Positions 25,759 to 38,125 of a DNA stretch of 64,000 nt are shown one piece after another. The position numbers and the translations under genes were made by a program. The stretch is from Membranipora membranacea (lineage: Eukaryota; Bryozoa; Gymnolaemata; Cheilostomatida; Membraniporidae). The notes below the pieces were generated by a model. That model ran no database searches, was not told the origin of the DNA, and saw only the letters and a program-made list of their open reading frames with translations. The stretch covers positions 22,878,001-22,942,000 of the forward strand of contig OU612072.1 of NCBI GenBank assembly GCA_914767715.1, given 5' to 3'. Each line of letters opens with the position of its first letter. Position 1 is the stretch's first letter.

Positions 25759-26387
25759 GTCTACTATACATCATCACTTATCTATAATACATAACGCAAT
25801 TGTAATCTGGATATATAACTGTACCAGCAGGCAAACCTGGAGAATTCATCTTCTACTTATTCATTTGGTCCTTAGTTTTACTAGTTTGGAAATAGTTTTC
25901 TGAAATAAAAAATGACTTTACTGGTTGAAGTCATGTCTTACTACTCATGTAGCTGAAAGTGGTTTTATGGCATCAAAACTTCTTTCATCTTCATGTGTAC
26001 TATGACTTGCGATGTTTGGTTACTGATTCAAGTAGATTTAATGGTGGTTATTTTTCCTCACTGGTCCCTGTAATATCATTCCATGGTGCAGCTGTTGGAA
26101 AAGCTGACAATTATCATAAAACTCTAATATGACACATCTATTCGATGTAGGCTTTCAAGGTTGATTGTTCCAGCCCCCAGCACCCCCGAGTGTATACATT
26201 CTCCTGTAACAGCCCCTCTGCCTATGGGGGTCAGGAAAATTCAGTGATGAGGTCGAATAATCTTGAAACATTATCATGTTATGTTATTTTCTCACTTACT
26301 TGACGACTCATATAATTAGCCAATATAATTAAATAATTTGCTGCATTGTGGGAGTGTAGTTTTCATACACTGATTGTGTTCTTGTAG

Positions 26388-28735
26388 AATGTCAGGAAGG
26401 TAAAGAATGAAAAGAGGAAGGTAACTCAGGCTCTCAAGTATATAAACTTTGCTATAGATAAGAGTAACATGATATTATTACCAGGCTCTGCTACTGTAGC
26501 TCTGGAGGAGATATTCGGACTTATCACTCTTATCACTGGTCTTATGTCTAATGAGGATCCCAGGTAAGTGAGGAACGGAGGCCCTAGGGGGGCTTCAACA
26601 CAGAATGGCAACCCTAGGGTGCCTCAACATGATAGAGTATCAACCGTAGTTTGGTTCCGTGCAGCTAAAGCTTCGACAGTGAATTCAATGAAAAGTCAGA
26701 TCATTTAGATGTCCAGCGCAGATAGTGGGGCTGTTTATTTCATAATTTATCAAGCTGTGATCTCAATTTAAAAAACGCGGTCAGGGAGGATTGCAGGCGT
26801 CTCTATCATTCACTGGTTAATGATGTCACTTCGCACCCTGAAACTCTGTCAAACCCTCTACCTCGCCACTCTCCTACAATCAGCCCCCTAGCAGTCAACT
26901 TTGTTTAGGTCACAATTAGAGCTGTTGTTGGTGGTTGGTAGTTGAATGCCATAACTAAACCAGCAACCAAGAATAGACATGATCTCCTGAGACATGATAA
27001 TTTTGTAACAGGAGGAGTTGTACGATTATCTCCTCCTAGGAGTTAGAGTTAGGAGTTGTCTCTAACTCCTTGCCTCCACCACTCCAAACATTGATAAATA
27101 AAGATATGTTGTGTGTTTGGCAATTTACATATTGGCATGTCTAGTATAAACTCAGCTATATTCTCTTGTTGCTATTTTGGTAGCGCAGACCTGACTTATT
27201 ACCTACACCAGACATCTAATGCTCTGGCTGAGCTCATAGAGTGGGCTGACGCCGTCATGCTTGTGGATATAAAAACCCAACTAGATGTCAACAATGCAAA
27301 GTGAGTCCGGGTTCTGTTAGATGAGGAAACTTTTGCTTTTTTTGTTACTTGTAAGCAATGTAATAACGATTTGAGAATTGATATCGTTGATATACGAAGG
27401 TCCCTTAAGATAATTATTAGTCCTTAGGAGTTCCTTACTTTGGCTCTTGTTATTGAAAGTCACAAATTAATATAACTGTATTATAACATCAGTTCAAAAT
27501 GTTTGCTTTGCATTCCTTAGCTACTAGTTATCCCAGGCACCAATCATTCCAACACATTGGATAAATTATATATTACACTGGTTGAAACTTGTAATTGATT
27601 TCTACAATGACTTCCTTATGATTTGACAGGAGAGTGAGACGAGGTATCGAGACATCAGTAGATGACCTCACAGAGTTTACATGTGAAGTGGTATAATGTA
27701 GTTATGGGACCAGATGGTAAAACCTACCTACAAGCACTGCTGGCTCAGAGCGAGGATTTGTCCCCCATACAACCGATTCTCAGACCTGCTGGAGATGCTA
27801 CCGGTACTGGATATAAGTAAGTTATTCTTTGTGTGTAAACTGATGTCATTTTATTCTGTTTGGCACGGGGAATAGCAGTCATTATCATTGACACAGTTTG
27901 TGTGGTTTATTTAGTTTGTTTATGCCTCGTTCGCACTTGCTCTAGCTAAGTTAATTTCATCATTATTTGCATAACTATATGTATACATTCAACTTATTGA
28001 CTTGCTACACAAAACCATCAAAAGTTGTGCCCTCTTTGACATTAAGGGGGCAACTCCAACATAAAGCTACAATGCATGCGTTTTTATCCTTCTGTTCATA
28101 GGGGAGCACCTGTCGATTTGAACGATTTCACAAGCAGAATATGTCAGTTAACGATGGGCGTCATAGCTAACTCTGCTACAGGACAGAAGGAGAGAGCCCC
28201 CAATTTATCTCATCTACCCTCAACCTCTGAGAGAAAATACAGATCAAGAATAGGCTCTGATTATGATAACGTCAGCAATAATTGTAAGGATAATCGATAA
28301 CTTTGCACCAGGACAAGGCTAACTTGAGGAGCCTAGTAACTTAATTTTATCTAATAAAATTGTCCATTTACTCCGTTAAACTTTGCCAGAGTTGCTTGTA
28401 GTTGTATTCCATTATTGACCGGCGATGAATGATGATGGAATGCCCCTACCAGCAAACTAGGATAAACCTCATCACTCAGGAACTATCTATTGTCAGTACT
28501 GTGAGCTAAGAAACCTCATTGCAGGTCAAGAATTTTCCTAAACAAATCACTAGAAATAAACTTGAGTTGAGTTGTATAAACATAATTAATTTTGTTTAAT
28601 TTTTCATGAGCAGCCTCTTATGACAGGAACACCAACTCTCCGGTTGTAACAACGATGATGGCTGCTTCTGATCCTTCGACCCCCAGCAGGAACAAAAATT
28701 CTATGAATAGAAGCTTTGCTGGTCTTCCAGTGGGA
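26388..28735 (+). pseudogene. RAPGEF1: RAPGEF1/C3G N-terminal exons on the opposite strand
   Basis: Five plus-strand exons with good splice sites: 26388-26563, 27184-27300, 27630-27816, 28102-28283 and 28614-28735. The protein matches the N-terminal helical region of C3G: ALKYINFAIDK, LPGSATVALEEI, NALAELIEWADAVML in the family's order. All joints keep phase except in the third exon, which carries one extra base near 27688, so the frame ends at TAA although coding similarity continues in the next frame. The start exon and exons past residue ~220 are not found downstream. Later parts of RAPGEF1 lie on the minus strand at 7942-18080 and 55262-62025. It follows AP2S1 copy 1 by 0.6 kb. This may be a detached 5' end or a mis-assembled piece of copy 1. 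Confidence 0.7.
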
Positions 28736-30304
28736 GTATGGAACAGCATTTGTTGCACCTTTCAAAAGCTTCATTCCTTATCTTTATGGATTTTTTCACA
28801 GGGATCATATTTAGAAGTTAGCACTATGATATAGTTGTCTTGAATTGATACATTCGGCCACATTGCCCACTCTCCCTGCATAAAATAATTACATTGATAT
28901 GAATAAGTAATAACCTAACAGACCCATTGACATAAATTCTCTGTCAGGATCATCCATTTCACAGTATAGCATGTTATAGCATTGTCACATAGCCCTCTGT
29001 ATATATACAGCCGACTGGTATTGAGTCTCAAATCCAAAGAGAATACTAGTCTGAGACATTTAGCTGTTGGTAACATTACACATATCGACTGATTCGAGTA
29101 TCGATGGCTCCGTCGCTGCTTTAATGGCGAATCAAATGCAAAGATTTCTGTGAAAATTCTCAAACCCAGACTAAGCCTTGTAACGCCCAAGATCTATAAA
29201 TCGATCAACTGCTTTGTTTGGTACAAGATTCCACATTAGTGATTTAAGTCTAAGTCGTCATTGCTGAGAGGGTTACCCCTCTAGAGGACAGGCACCCTAT
29301 ACCCTTGTCCGCTGGAGTTCCGGCTACTCCTTTTATCGAAGAGGCAGATGGGGTCTTTTTACAGCATGTTGGGTGTGTAAACACACAGCGGACCTCCGGT
29401 ATTTTAAGTCCCGTTCCGCAAGGACCTGGCTAGGATGGATTGTGCGCCAGTACCAAATCAGAAAGGACTGCCGGCGCTGGGAATCGACCCTGGACCACAC
29501 AGATCGGCACTCTTAACCATCAGACCACTCCTCACTCCTCATCATCTATATCTTTATGCAGTTATTATTTTACAGCTATTTGGAGTTTTCAAACAATTGT
29601 GAGGAGGTGAACTACTCATGACTACTGCCAGCAACATGAAATGAAATATGCCATGTATGGTCGTCGGTCTGGTTGTTATAATTTTCTGACCATTCCGGTG
29701 CACATCTGCGGCAATTCAAAGACTCAAAATGTTTCAGTAACCTTGCAAAGTTCATAGTCTGATTACAACATTATGCAGCCTCATGAGCCCGAGTATGGAT
29801 ATACTCGCTTGCTGTATCTTCTTGTATAGTACTCATAAGATAGGTTACCATCTGCAAAAAACTGTAAAACCTAAATTAGAGGAATTTAAACCTCGCCCCT
29901 TTATTTAGGTTTTACGGTACCTCAAAAGTGGTTATCAATCTCATAAGAACTATAAAAGGTTTAAACTCCTTAACTATTTCATTTTTAACATTGACTCATA
30001 AGAAGCAATAAGATAGATGGTGTTCATTGAATGAGCTCATCTACAATATAGATTTACACCATCATATCACCCCAGCTCATAAGTTGACAGCTATGCAAAG
30101 GAACTACCTCACTGCTAAACACAGTGCTCATCCTGCAATTGAATTTTAGTGGTATGGTGGGACGGACAGTGAATCCCTCCTTCGTTCTAACCCACCAATA
30201 AATAATGATAAATCTGACTTTATGAACTCGCTTACTTTTTTACCGATGACATCATTTTTATATTACTTAAAAATAATTGATTAAAATTGTAATAAAATGC
30301 AATT
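28736..30304. other. Gene-free stretch with a SINE
   Basis: No exon is visible after the last RAPGEF1 N-terminal exon. A tRNA-derived SINE candidate at 29262-29540 is listed separately. Short hairpins lie near 29855-29925 (AAAACCTAAAT / ATTTAGGTTTT). Confidence 0.4.
29262..29540 (-). mobile_element. tRNA-derived SINE candidate
   Basis: On the minus strand the right end starts with a tRNA-like head: TGGTCTGATGGTTAAGAG (A-box-like) and, about 30 bp on, GGTCGATTCCC (B-box-like). A GC-richer body of about 200 bp follows, unlike the AT-rich surroundings. No target duplication was identified and the left boundary is approximate. Confidence 0.55.
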
Positions 30305-33300
30305 GGAATGCATCTCACAGTAGGCCTGTAGACTGCTCATCAGCTCAATTGTATTTACTCTTCAGAAGAATTAGGGATTCAAATATCTTTTATTTAACGT
30401 AAGTGGAATGTTGCTCTCCAGGCTAGGTATAAAAAATAAATCAAATTTCAAACGAGAGAATGCAGTGACCCTAATTCTCATACTGTAGCAATCATATTAT
30501 TCCAATAAGAGACAACTTTTGAGTGTTTAAGAGACCTTGTAGGGCCTCGATTGCACGTCCCTGCTCTATTTCCACTTTGCAAGAAAAACTTTCACCCGCC
30601 CGCTACGCGCAAAATAAACTGGCATATTGCTTGTTCCTGGAACCTCTCTGCCATATCACTCAATAGAAACTATCTGTCTTACTCATCTGTGTCCAGTATC
30701 CAACTCACCACTCTTACTGCACATGGAAAACAGAAGTGTGCTCAAAACCTGCTCTTGTCTCCAGGTGGTATGACCTATACACTTATATATTTATATTGAT
30801 ATAAAAAGCAGAATATAGTCAAGGGGTTATGTATCTTGACAGCCACTGATTCCCATATCTGCCCAATTGCGTCAGTAAATGGGGCCCCAAATTTGTGCTA
30901 ACCAATCTGAGCATTCCTCTCGCACTATCTTAACAACAAACTTTTAAAAAAAAATATCCGGGTACAAATTCAAGTTTGTTTCAGTTTGGAGAGATATGGG
31001 AACTGTTTATTTATTGAGAGCAACAAGTAAGCAAAAATATGCATAATAATTCTGTTCCGTGGTGTTCTGAGTATAGACCAAGATCAGTAACAATACTATC
31101 TACATTAGATCATGAGGCTGTCAGCACCACAGATATGTGAGTCCGATCGGTGGAGATAAACCCTAACTCTGCTACTGTCTCCTGGTCATGTGATCCTCAC
31201 CACCTTATATACCAGTAATGGGCAGAAAGGCCAGGCAATGTACAAAACTGAAAGTAGACAGAGAGGATTATATATCTTGTCAGCTGACCACTCCAATTTC
31301 TATATCAGGCTCCTCCCCCATTAAATCAGAGTCATCTATTAAATCAGAGGGCGGGGCTTGTAATGATTCCGATGTATTATTCTTATTGCGCTATTTTCTC
31401 TTTCTATTCTGTCTGTCTTTTATATTCATTTTTTTTGGCAAACTTTTGATTTTCTCTCTCCAGTGAGAAGATTTCCTTCACCATATCTTTGGTTATATCT
31501 GTAAATAAAGAGATAAGCGCCTATGATACACAGAAATACTTGCAGCACACCATGTCAGAAAATAGGAGAGAAAAACCCAACACTGCTTTGAGTCGCTCAA
31601 GATTTGACCTGACTGATCGATTGACTGATTCTTTATTCATACACACATACAAAACGATTCCCAAACTCAGGGAATGAATGGTGTAAATGACATCTATAAC
31701 CAAATGATGGCCAGAGAAGTAATCGGGGTCATACTAACGTGGAGGTTATTTGACCTATAGCCACAGGGTGAGAACTGAATAAGCAAAAACAACTTCCTGT
31801 ATGATATTGTAAATTGTGGTGCTGTTATGGAACTCTGCTACTCCAAATTAAAAGCATATTGTCGGCTTTGTTGGGTTCAATACAATAAGTTAATAAATAC
31901 TAATATGGATTGATACCCCGCATCATGTATAAGGGCGTAAGTAATCTAATGGGAAATGCCACATACACCTTATATATCAAGTTAGAGATATGTGGGAAAT
32001 CCAGAATATTGCATTGTGGGATACTTCAGAAACATTTCACATTGCCCTTCTGAGAAAATATTGAGCCTTTGGGGTCGGTGCTCAGATAAAGCTAAGATGT
32101 ATATAGATTTTAATCTGATTGGTAACAACATGACTCATAATGTTGTGAGGTAGGCACTCTGTCCCTGTTTAGAGGAGAAAACAATAACACAAAGTGATGC
32201 TTGCCTACCCCTCCCCCCTCTTGTTGCCTTGTACTTTATAAGATAGTGAATAAGAATAATACTAATGAACTAACCTCGTCATAATAATCATCGTCTCTCC
32301 CTACTCCTCTACCAGGGAGTATATCTGTAATATAGATAATAATACAATGATATATTATATTATATTATATACCACTCCACATTATATAATATATAACGCT
32401 GGTCAACAGCGGCAAATAATGTACTGGCACTATACTACATACACACACATACAGTATAAAATCATCACAATGCTTGTTTATAATCTGAGCAGGTGGCTGC
32501 AGAGTTATATTAGTCAACAGGAGCTATCTATCATTTGGATTGTCTGATTCGATTAAACATTTACCCACATGGGAGGCGAGGGTGGTTAGTCGTAATCACC
32601 TCTTCAAAATAGCGAATTTGTTGGGAGTATAATTCACATAGATACATGTAGTTGTCTGATACATGACCCGTAAATTGTGTTTTGCTTTATCATGCCTGTC
32701 ATAATAATTTACTCATGTTGCCTAACTCTTGTATTCTTGACCTTTGTCACATTTTACGCTTTGCTGGTTTTGGCACTGTGTGTTACATGATACTGCCTAC
32801 GGCAGACGAGCTGCGCCATGTGGTAAAAATAATTCGGAATGGCGCAGCTCGGCTACATGCAATTTACATGTGGCGCAGCTCGGCTAGAGGCAATTTATGT
32901 GCGGCGCAGCTCGGCTAGTTTCAAATTTTGAAGCCATGAGAACACAACTCATGAATTTGATAGTCTGTCACTACTCAGTCGGAAAAAGTTAGAGTCAACT
33001 TGGGTTTTGGAGGTATGATTGTTAACAACTAAGTCTGCACCATCTTGATAGCTGAGTCTGATAATTGGGTCCTAGGCCTGACTTTGAGGTTAGAGCGTCA
33101 CTCACTGGCCTGATCACTGAAAGGTGACCTTTTTAATGTTATCACTATCAGATATTCTCAACATAGAGCCACCTTAGAAAAGATATATGCAGAGGAGAGG
33201 AGTCTGTCAGGTGAACTGTCACCAACCAATCTATCTTACCAAGGAGTCGGACCAGCAGGGACTAGCTAGGAGCACTCCTTGATCTTTCACTACAGACAGT

Positions 33301-33378
33301 TCCTGGACCAATCTGTAGAATCTATGTATGTATGTATTTATTTTTTGTCATTGAATCACTCATTGTTACAGTGAATGG

Positions 33379-33601
33379 TGTAGTGACTACTACTTTGGAG
33401 TTGTTTACTCCCTAACTTATACATTACTACTTTGGAGTTGTCTACTCCCTATTGTGGCTTATTACAGCAGCCCAACTTGATACCAATTATTATTGTCAAC
33501 CATCTTGAACATGTTTAGATTTCTTGGTTAGAGATCATCATCATTTATTATCAGAAGAATAAACAGACTATTCATTGCCATCACAAGTAGCAGTTCTTAC
33601 A
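33379..33601 (+). repeat. 5' LTR (223 bp)
   Basis: It starts TGTAGTGACTACTAC and ends CAGTTCTTACA (TG...CA). It contains an internal direct repeat of TACTACTTTGGAGTTGT and the possible polyadenylation signal AATAAA near 33560. Confidence 0.92.
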
Positions 33602-33602
33602 A

Positions 33603-33620
33603 TGGCGACGAGGATGGGAT
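33603..33620 (+). promoter_or_regulatory. Primer binding site for tRNA-Ser
   Basis: TGGCGACGAGGATGGGAT, one base after the LTR, is complementary to the 3' end of animal tRNA-Ser(GCT), including CCA. Serine primers are known in the Mag group of animal gypsy elements. The tRNA match is from memory. Confidence 0.75.
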
Positions 33621-33770
33621 TATGAGTTCAAAAAAATATCACAAATAGTGAATCTGACAAGATAAGCTGCTAAACTTTCTGTGTGAAGAAATAGCTGTGA
33701 GCTCTCTGGAATAGACAGAATAAGATAAGTATTGTTTACTATTTATTGCTGTATCAATCCAAACTGGCAA

Positions 33771-36700
33771 ATGGATACCAGAGGCCCAAGTCATTTCACA
33801 CCAGATGGGGATGCTAGCACAGTATCAGTCAATTGGGATGCTTGGCTTGAGGAATTTGAGGCTTTTGCTGATTCAAAAGGGCTGTTCAATTTGGCAGGGG
33901 AAGATAATGCAAATATGAGAGCCCAGAGGAAAGCTTTATTACTATATCATGCAGGCCCAAGAGTAAGGGAAATTCATAGCACACTTGATCAAACACAGAG
34001 AGATCAATATACTGAAATGGTAGCTGTTCTACAAGGCCATTTCCATATAGCTCCTAACATCACCTATCAGCGACACATGTTTAGGCAATGTATACAGAAG
34101 GAAACCGAAACTATATCCCAATACTGTGCTAGACTCAGAAAATTGGCCACCCATTGTGATTATGGCGATGCCCAAGCTGTGAATAACCAAATCCGTGATC
34201 AAATAGTAGAAGGTTGCACAGCCGATAAGTTGAGGGAAAAGCTATTGGAAGAGGGAAATGCACTCACATTGCCAATACTATTGACACGGTCAGCAACACA
34301 TGAAGCTGTGGTCCAAAGGTCCCGGGAGATGAATAATGCCTCGGCAATAAACCGTGTGGCCTCTGGATCCACTGCCAGAAAACCTAGTTTCACACAAGAG
34401 ACTGAGGGTGCTATTGTATGTCCCCGTTGTAATCTCACACACAAACCTCGTGAGTGCCCGGCATATGGAAAACAGTGCCGTAAGTGTGATGGAATGAATC
34501 ACTATGCTCGGTGCTGTCAAAACAAGGCCAAACAGAATGGCCAAGGTGCGAATGCAGGATATTACAGATCTAGAAGGGCCAACAATGTAAATGTGGGGGA
34601 TCACCAGCAAGCCAGCCCTGAAACAGTGAACAATAATTCTGAGAGCCCAGAATTTGTATTCAATTCTTACCATGTACCTTTAGTGTGTAATAGTAACTCT
34701 CTAGACAGAGTTAATGTCTATGTCGGTGGTGTATCAGCGAGGTTTATAATAGACTCAGGGTCAGAGTGCAATGTGATGTCACGGGATACCTATGAACGTT
34801 TGAGAGCAAGTAAGTTTATTATCAAACGGTTCATCAGTGGAGGACCAAAGATTCTCCCGTACACAGCCAAAGAGCCTATTCAGCCAGTAGGTAGGGTATG
34901 GTGTGATTTACAGCTGCATAACAACACTGCTGTTTTAGAAGATGTCGCATTTACTGTTATTCCTAATAAAGGTGAATCTTTGTTAGGAAATGAAACAGGT
35001 AAACAACTAGGTGTAATCAGGATTATAAATAGAGTAGGCTTAGATGATTATGAAGCTAGATATCCAAGGCTGTTCTCAGAGGTATTGGGTAAGTCTAAGA
35101 ATGAGATAAAGCTGACAATTAGAGATGATATAGCGCCTGTTGCTCAGCCATTCCGAAGAGTGCCACTGTTGTTGAGAGATAAACTAGCCGCTCACTTAGA
35201 TGAGCTTATCGCACATGATATAATAGAGAAAGTCGAAGGTCATTCAGGGTCATCATGGGTAAGTCCAGCAGTGATCATTCCAAAGAAGGAATCCGGTAAG
35301 ATTAGGTTATGCATTGATATGAGGAGAGCCAATGAGGCTATAGTTAGGCACCAACACCCAGTCCCCACCGTAGACGAGATGCTATATGACATGAATGGGG
35401 CTCAGTACTTTTCGAAGCTGGACATGCGCATGGGGTTCCACCAATTTGTTCTTCACCCTGAGTCCAGGGATATCACAACTTTCAGTACTCATTTAGGCCT
35501 ATATAGATATAAGAGACTCATGTTTGGGATAAATGCGGCTCCAGAAATATACCAGAAGGAGGTCGCCAAAATTATCCAAGGCCTGCCGGGTGTAGCAAAT
35601 CTTGCCGATGATATCATTGTCCATGCCAAAACAAGGGAAGAGCACGATCGTAGGCTGGGTGAGGTGTTCAGTCGTCTAGAGCAGGCTAACATGACTCTGA
35701 ATAAAAAGAAGTGTGAGATTGGGGTTCAGCAGTTAGAGTTTCTCGGACATCTCCTTAGTTACAAGGGTATTGATCCCCATGGTTGCAAAGTCAAGGCTGT
35801 CAAAGATGCTGCTGTTCCTAAGACAGTTGGTGAGTTGAAGAGTTTCCTCGGTTTGACTAGTTATATGTCTAAGTTTATTCCACATTACTCTCACACAACT
35901 GATGTGTTGAGGAGGTTGTCAGCGGGTAAAAATTCCCGAGAGGCTATATGTTTGTCAGATAAGGAGATTGTGGCTTTCAATCAGCTAAAGGCTGATTTAT
36001 GTAATCATGATACTCTGACTCACTTCGATACTAGTTGTGAGACTCTGCTGTACACAGATGCCAGTCCTGTGGGGCTAGGCGCAATACTGGTACAGATTCA
36101 AAATGGCGAGCCCAAAGTGGTTAGCTATGGAAGTAGAGCATTGTCTGATGTCGAGAAAAGATACATGCAGACAGAAAAAGAAGCTCTAGGTATTGTCTGG
36201 GCATGTGAGAGGTTTCATCATTATCTCTTTGGTTGTCGGTACAAAGTGGTTTCTGATTGTGAGCCTCTTGAGTCCATTTATGGAAACAAAACCAAGAGGA
36301 CATCCCTTCGTATAGAGAGGTGGCAGCTTCGTTTACAGTCATATGATTTTGAGATAGTTCGCGTAAAAAGCTCAGATAATATTGCTGACCCCCTGTCAAG
36401 GCTTCTATGTTCGAAAAAGGCGACTGAACACCTGGTAGAAAGGGAAAATGTTGAGCTCTATGTACGTAGTGTTGTGGAGGACAATGTGCCATCGGCAATC
36501 ACACCCCGCTATATTGAGGAAGTCTCTTATATGGATGAGGAGATTAAGGCCTTAAAACAAGCTATAAGAGCGAATTCATTCGACAATGTTGATATACCAG
36601 CTGTATATAGGGCCATTAAAAATGAGTTATGTGTCATAGGGGAGTTAGTTTTGAGGGGAGGTAGGATAGTAGTACCTCAAGAGCTCAGACAGAAGATGCT

Positions 36701-37946
36701 TGAGATAGCTCACGAGGGTCATAGTGGGATGGGAGGCACCAAGAGATATCTACGAACAAGAGTCTGGTGGCCCGGAATCGACTCTGATGTAGACAAGTAT
36801 GTTAAACACTGTCACGATTGTCAGTTGACCAGTAAGCCACTAGATAGGCAGCCAGTAAGGGTGACAGAACTTCCCAATGGACCATGGGAAGATCTTGCCT
36901 TAGATTTTTTGGGTCCCCTGTCTAACGGTAAGTCAGTTCTAGTCTTAACAGACTATTATAGTAGGTGGAACGAAGTAAAGTTCATGACAGTCACAAAAGC
37001 TAGTGATGTTATTTCTTGGCTGAAATCAGTATTTTTTACGCATGGGTATCCACTCAGCATGAAGAGTGACAACGGGCCACAGTTTATCTCTCATGAGTAT
37101 GGTGAGTTTTGCTCCGGGTATGGTATCGAACAGTGTCTGACAACCCCTAGGTGGCCTGAGGCCAATGGTCAAGTGGAGAGACAAAACAGATCCATAATGA
37201 AGCGTATTCAGATTGCACACAACAATAGGGTAGACTATGAGAGTGCCCTCATGACATGGCTGTTTACATATCGTAATACACCACATTCCATTACTGGCAA
37301 AAGCCCAGCAGAGATGTTATTTGGGCGTGTGCTTAGGACTAACTTGCCAAGTCTGCCTAATAGTTTTGATGACGTTGAAGCTAGAGATAGAGATAGTGAG
37401 ATGAAACATAAGATGATAGCCACCCGTAACGAGAAGTTGGAAACTGGTAGTGGCAATAATCACCAGCTAGAGATAGGCAGTTTTGTTTTGGTTAAGAGAG
37501 ATAGTCCATCTAAATGTCAGACACTGTTCCACCCAGATCCATTTGTGGTAATGGACATAAAAGGCTCTCAGATCACTGTAAAATCCAGGGCAGGCCGGCT
37601 GTATAAGCGTAACATAAGCCATGTTAGACCGTATTACTGCTCTGAGAAACCTGTTGTAGATGCGGACGTGGATTCTGAAACGCAGGGAGCCTTAGTAGCC
37701 ACCCGCCCATCACAGATGATACCGATAATACCAAGGTCAGAGAACGATACTGAGACGGTAACAGATAGACCAGTTCAAGTGACGCCGCCTACAGTACCAC
37801 CGGCACTTGTCGAGATCGAAGATATACCTCAGGCAGCCAATATGCCCAGCTCATCACAACCAAATGTGCCTACTCCTCGTAAATCTGTACGAGCTAAGAA
37901 TCGGCCAGCTAAATATGATGGTTTCGTGACCGAGTACCACACCTAG
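33771..37946 (+). CDS. Gag-Pol polyprotein of Ty3/gypsy element
   Basis: Single uninterrupted frame of 1391 residues from the first ATG; 13 further codons upstream are open from a TTG. Numbering here counts from that TTG. Gag-like region to about 220; two zinc knuckles at about 230-262 (CX2CX3HX4C and CX2CX4HX4C); aspartic protease DSGSE near 341; reverse transcriptase with KLDM near 562 and LADD near 624; RNase H YTDAS near 774; integrase zinc finger (H994/H997, C1027/C1030), then ALDFLG near 1056, DNGPQF near 1113 and the Glu of GQVER at 1149. The domain order protease-RT-RNaseH-integrase is that of Ty3/gypsy. The C-terminal 150 residues are Pro/Ser-rich with basic residues. Gag and Pol share one frame, so no frameshift site is needed; how Gag is made in excess is not evident. 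No envelope gene. All catalytic motifs are present, so activity is plausible. Confidence 0.95.
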   Translation: MDTRGPSHFTPDGDASTVSVNWDAWLEEFEAFADSKGLFNLAGEDNANMRAQRKALLLYHAGPRVREIHSTLDQTQRDQYTEMVAVLQGHFHIAPNITYQRHMFRQCIQKETETISQYCARLRKLATHCDYGDAQAVNNQIRDQIVEGCTADKLREKLLEEGNALTLPILLTRSATHEAVVQRSREMNNASAINRVASGSTARKPSFTQETEGAIVCPRCNLTHKPRECPAYGKQCRKCDGMNHYARCCQNKAKQNGQGANAGYYRSRRANNVNVGDHQQASPETVNNNSESPEFVFNSYHVPLVCNSNSLDRVNVYVGGVSARFIIDSGSECNVMSRDTYERLRASKFIIKRFISGGPKILPYTAKEPIQPVGRVWCDLQLHNNTAVLEDVAFTVIPNKGESLLGNETGKQLGVIRIINRVGLDDYEARYPRLFSEVLGKSKNEIKLTIRDDIAPVAQPFRRVPLLLRDKLAAHLDELIAHDIIEKVEGHSGSSWVSPAVIIPKKESGKIRLCIDMRRANEAIVRHQHPVPTVDEMLYDMNGAQYFSKLDMRMGFHQFVLHPESRDITTFSTHLGLYRYKRLMFGINAAPEIYQKEVAKIIQGLPGVANLADDIIVHAKTREEHDRRLGEVFSRLEQANMTLNKKKCEIGVQQLEFLGHLLSYKGIDPHGCKVKAVKDAAVPKTVGELKSFLGLTSYMSKFIPHYSHTTDVLRRLSAGKNSREAICLSDKEIVAFNQLKADLCNHDTLTHFDTSCETLLYTDASPVGLGAILVQIQNGEPKVVSYGSRALSDVEKRYMQTEKEALGIVWACERFHHYLFGCRYKVVSDCEPLESIYGNKTKRTSLRIERWQLRLQSYDFEIVRVKSSDNIADPLSRLLCSKKATEHLVERENVELYVRSVVEDNVPSAITPRYIEEVSYMDEEIKALKQAIRANSFDNVDIPAVYRAIKNELCVIGELVLRGGRIVVPQELRQKMLEIAHEGHSGMGGTKRYLRTRVWWPGIDSDVDKYVKHCHDCQLTSKPLDRQPVRVTELPNGPWEDLALDFLGPLSNGKSVLVLTDYYSRWNEVKFMTVTKASDVISWLKSVFFTHGYPLSMKSDNGPQFISHEYGEFCSGYGIEQCLTTPRWPEANGQVERQNRSIMKRIQIAHNNRVDYESALMTWLFTYRNTPHSITGKSPAEMLFGRVLRTNLPSLPNSFDDVEARDRDSEMKHKMIATRNEKLETGSGNNHQLEIGSFVLVKRDSPSKCQTLFHPDPFVVMDIKGSQITVKSRAGRLYKRNISHVRPYYCSEKPVVDADVDSETQGALVATRPSQMIPIIPRSENDTETVTDRPVQVTPPTVPPALVEIEDIPQAANMPSSSQPNVPTPRKSVRAKNRPAKYDGFVTEYHT

Positions 37947-38125
37947 TGACTGGATGTTTCAAAAGAAGCATGAGAAACTGTGGAGTCAGTCACCATGAGA
38001 AATCATGTTACACAGATATCTCCAGTATACAACAAGTATAATTACATACTGAGACACAAAACATTCTTAGTTGCCGCCACCATGAACCTGGTGCTCAACG
38101 TCAAAGTAATTGACATAAAAGCGGA

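Larger units (their letters stand above)
19225..26113. repeat. Segmental duplication block A (right part, PHAX 5' half and AP2S1)
   Basis: It is repeated in direct orientation at 44321-52012, with a few per cent divergence. Differences include the deletion near 19922, the hAT insertion at 49133-49548 and about 230 bp extra in block B near 51560-51790. Homology ends at about 26113 (52012 in block B). Confidence 0.85.

Noticed and set aside
34290-34673. Minus-strand frames opposite gag-pol
   Set aside because: Shadows of the intact gag-pol frame.
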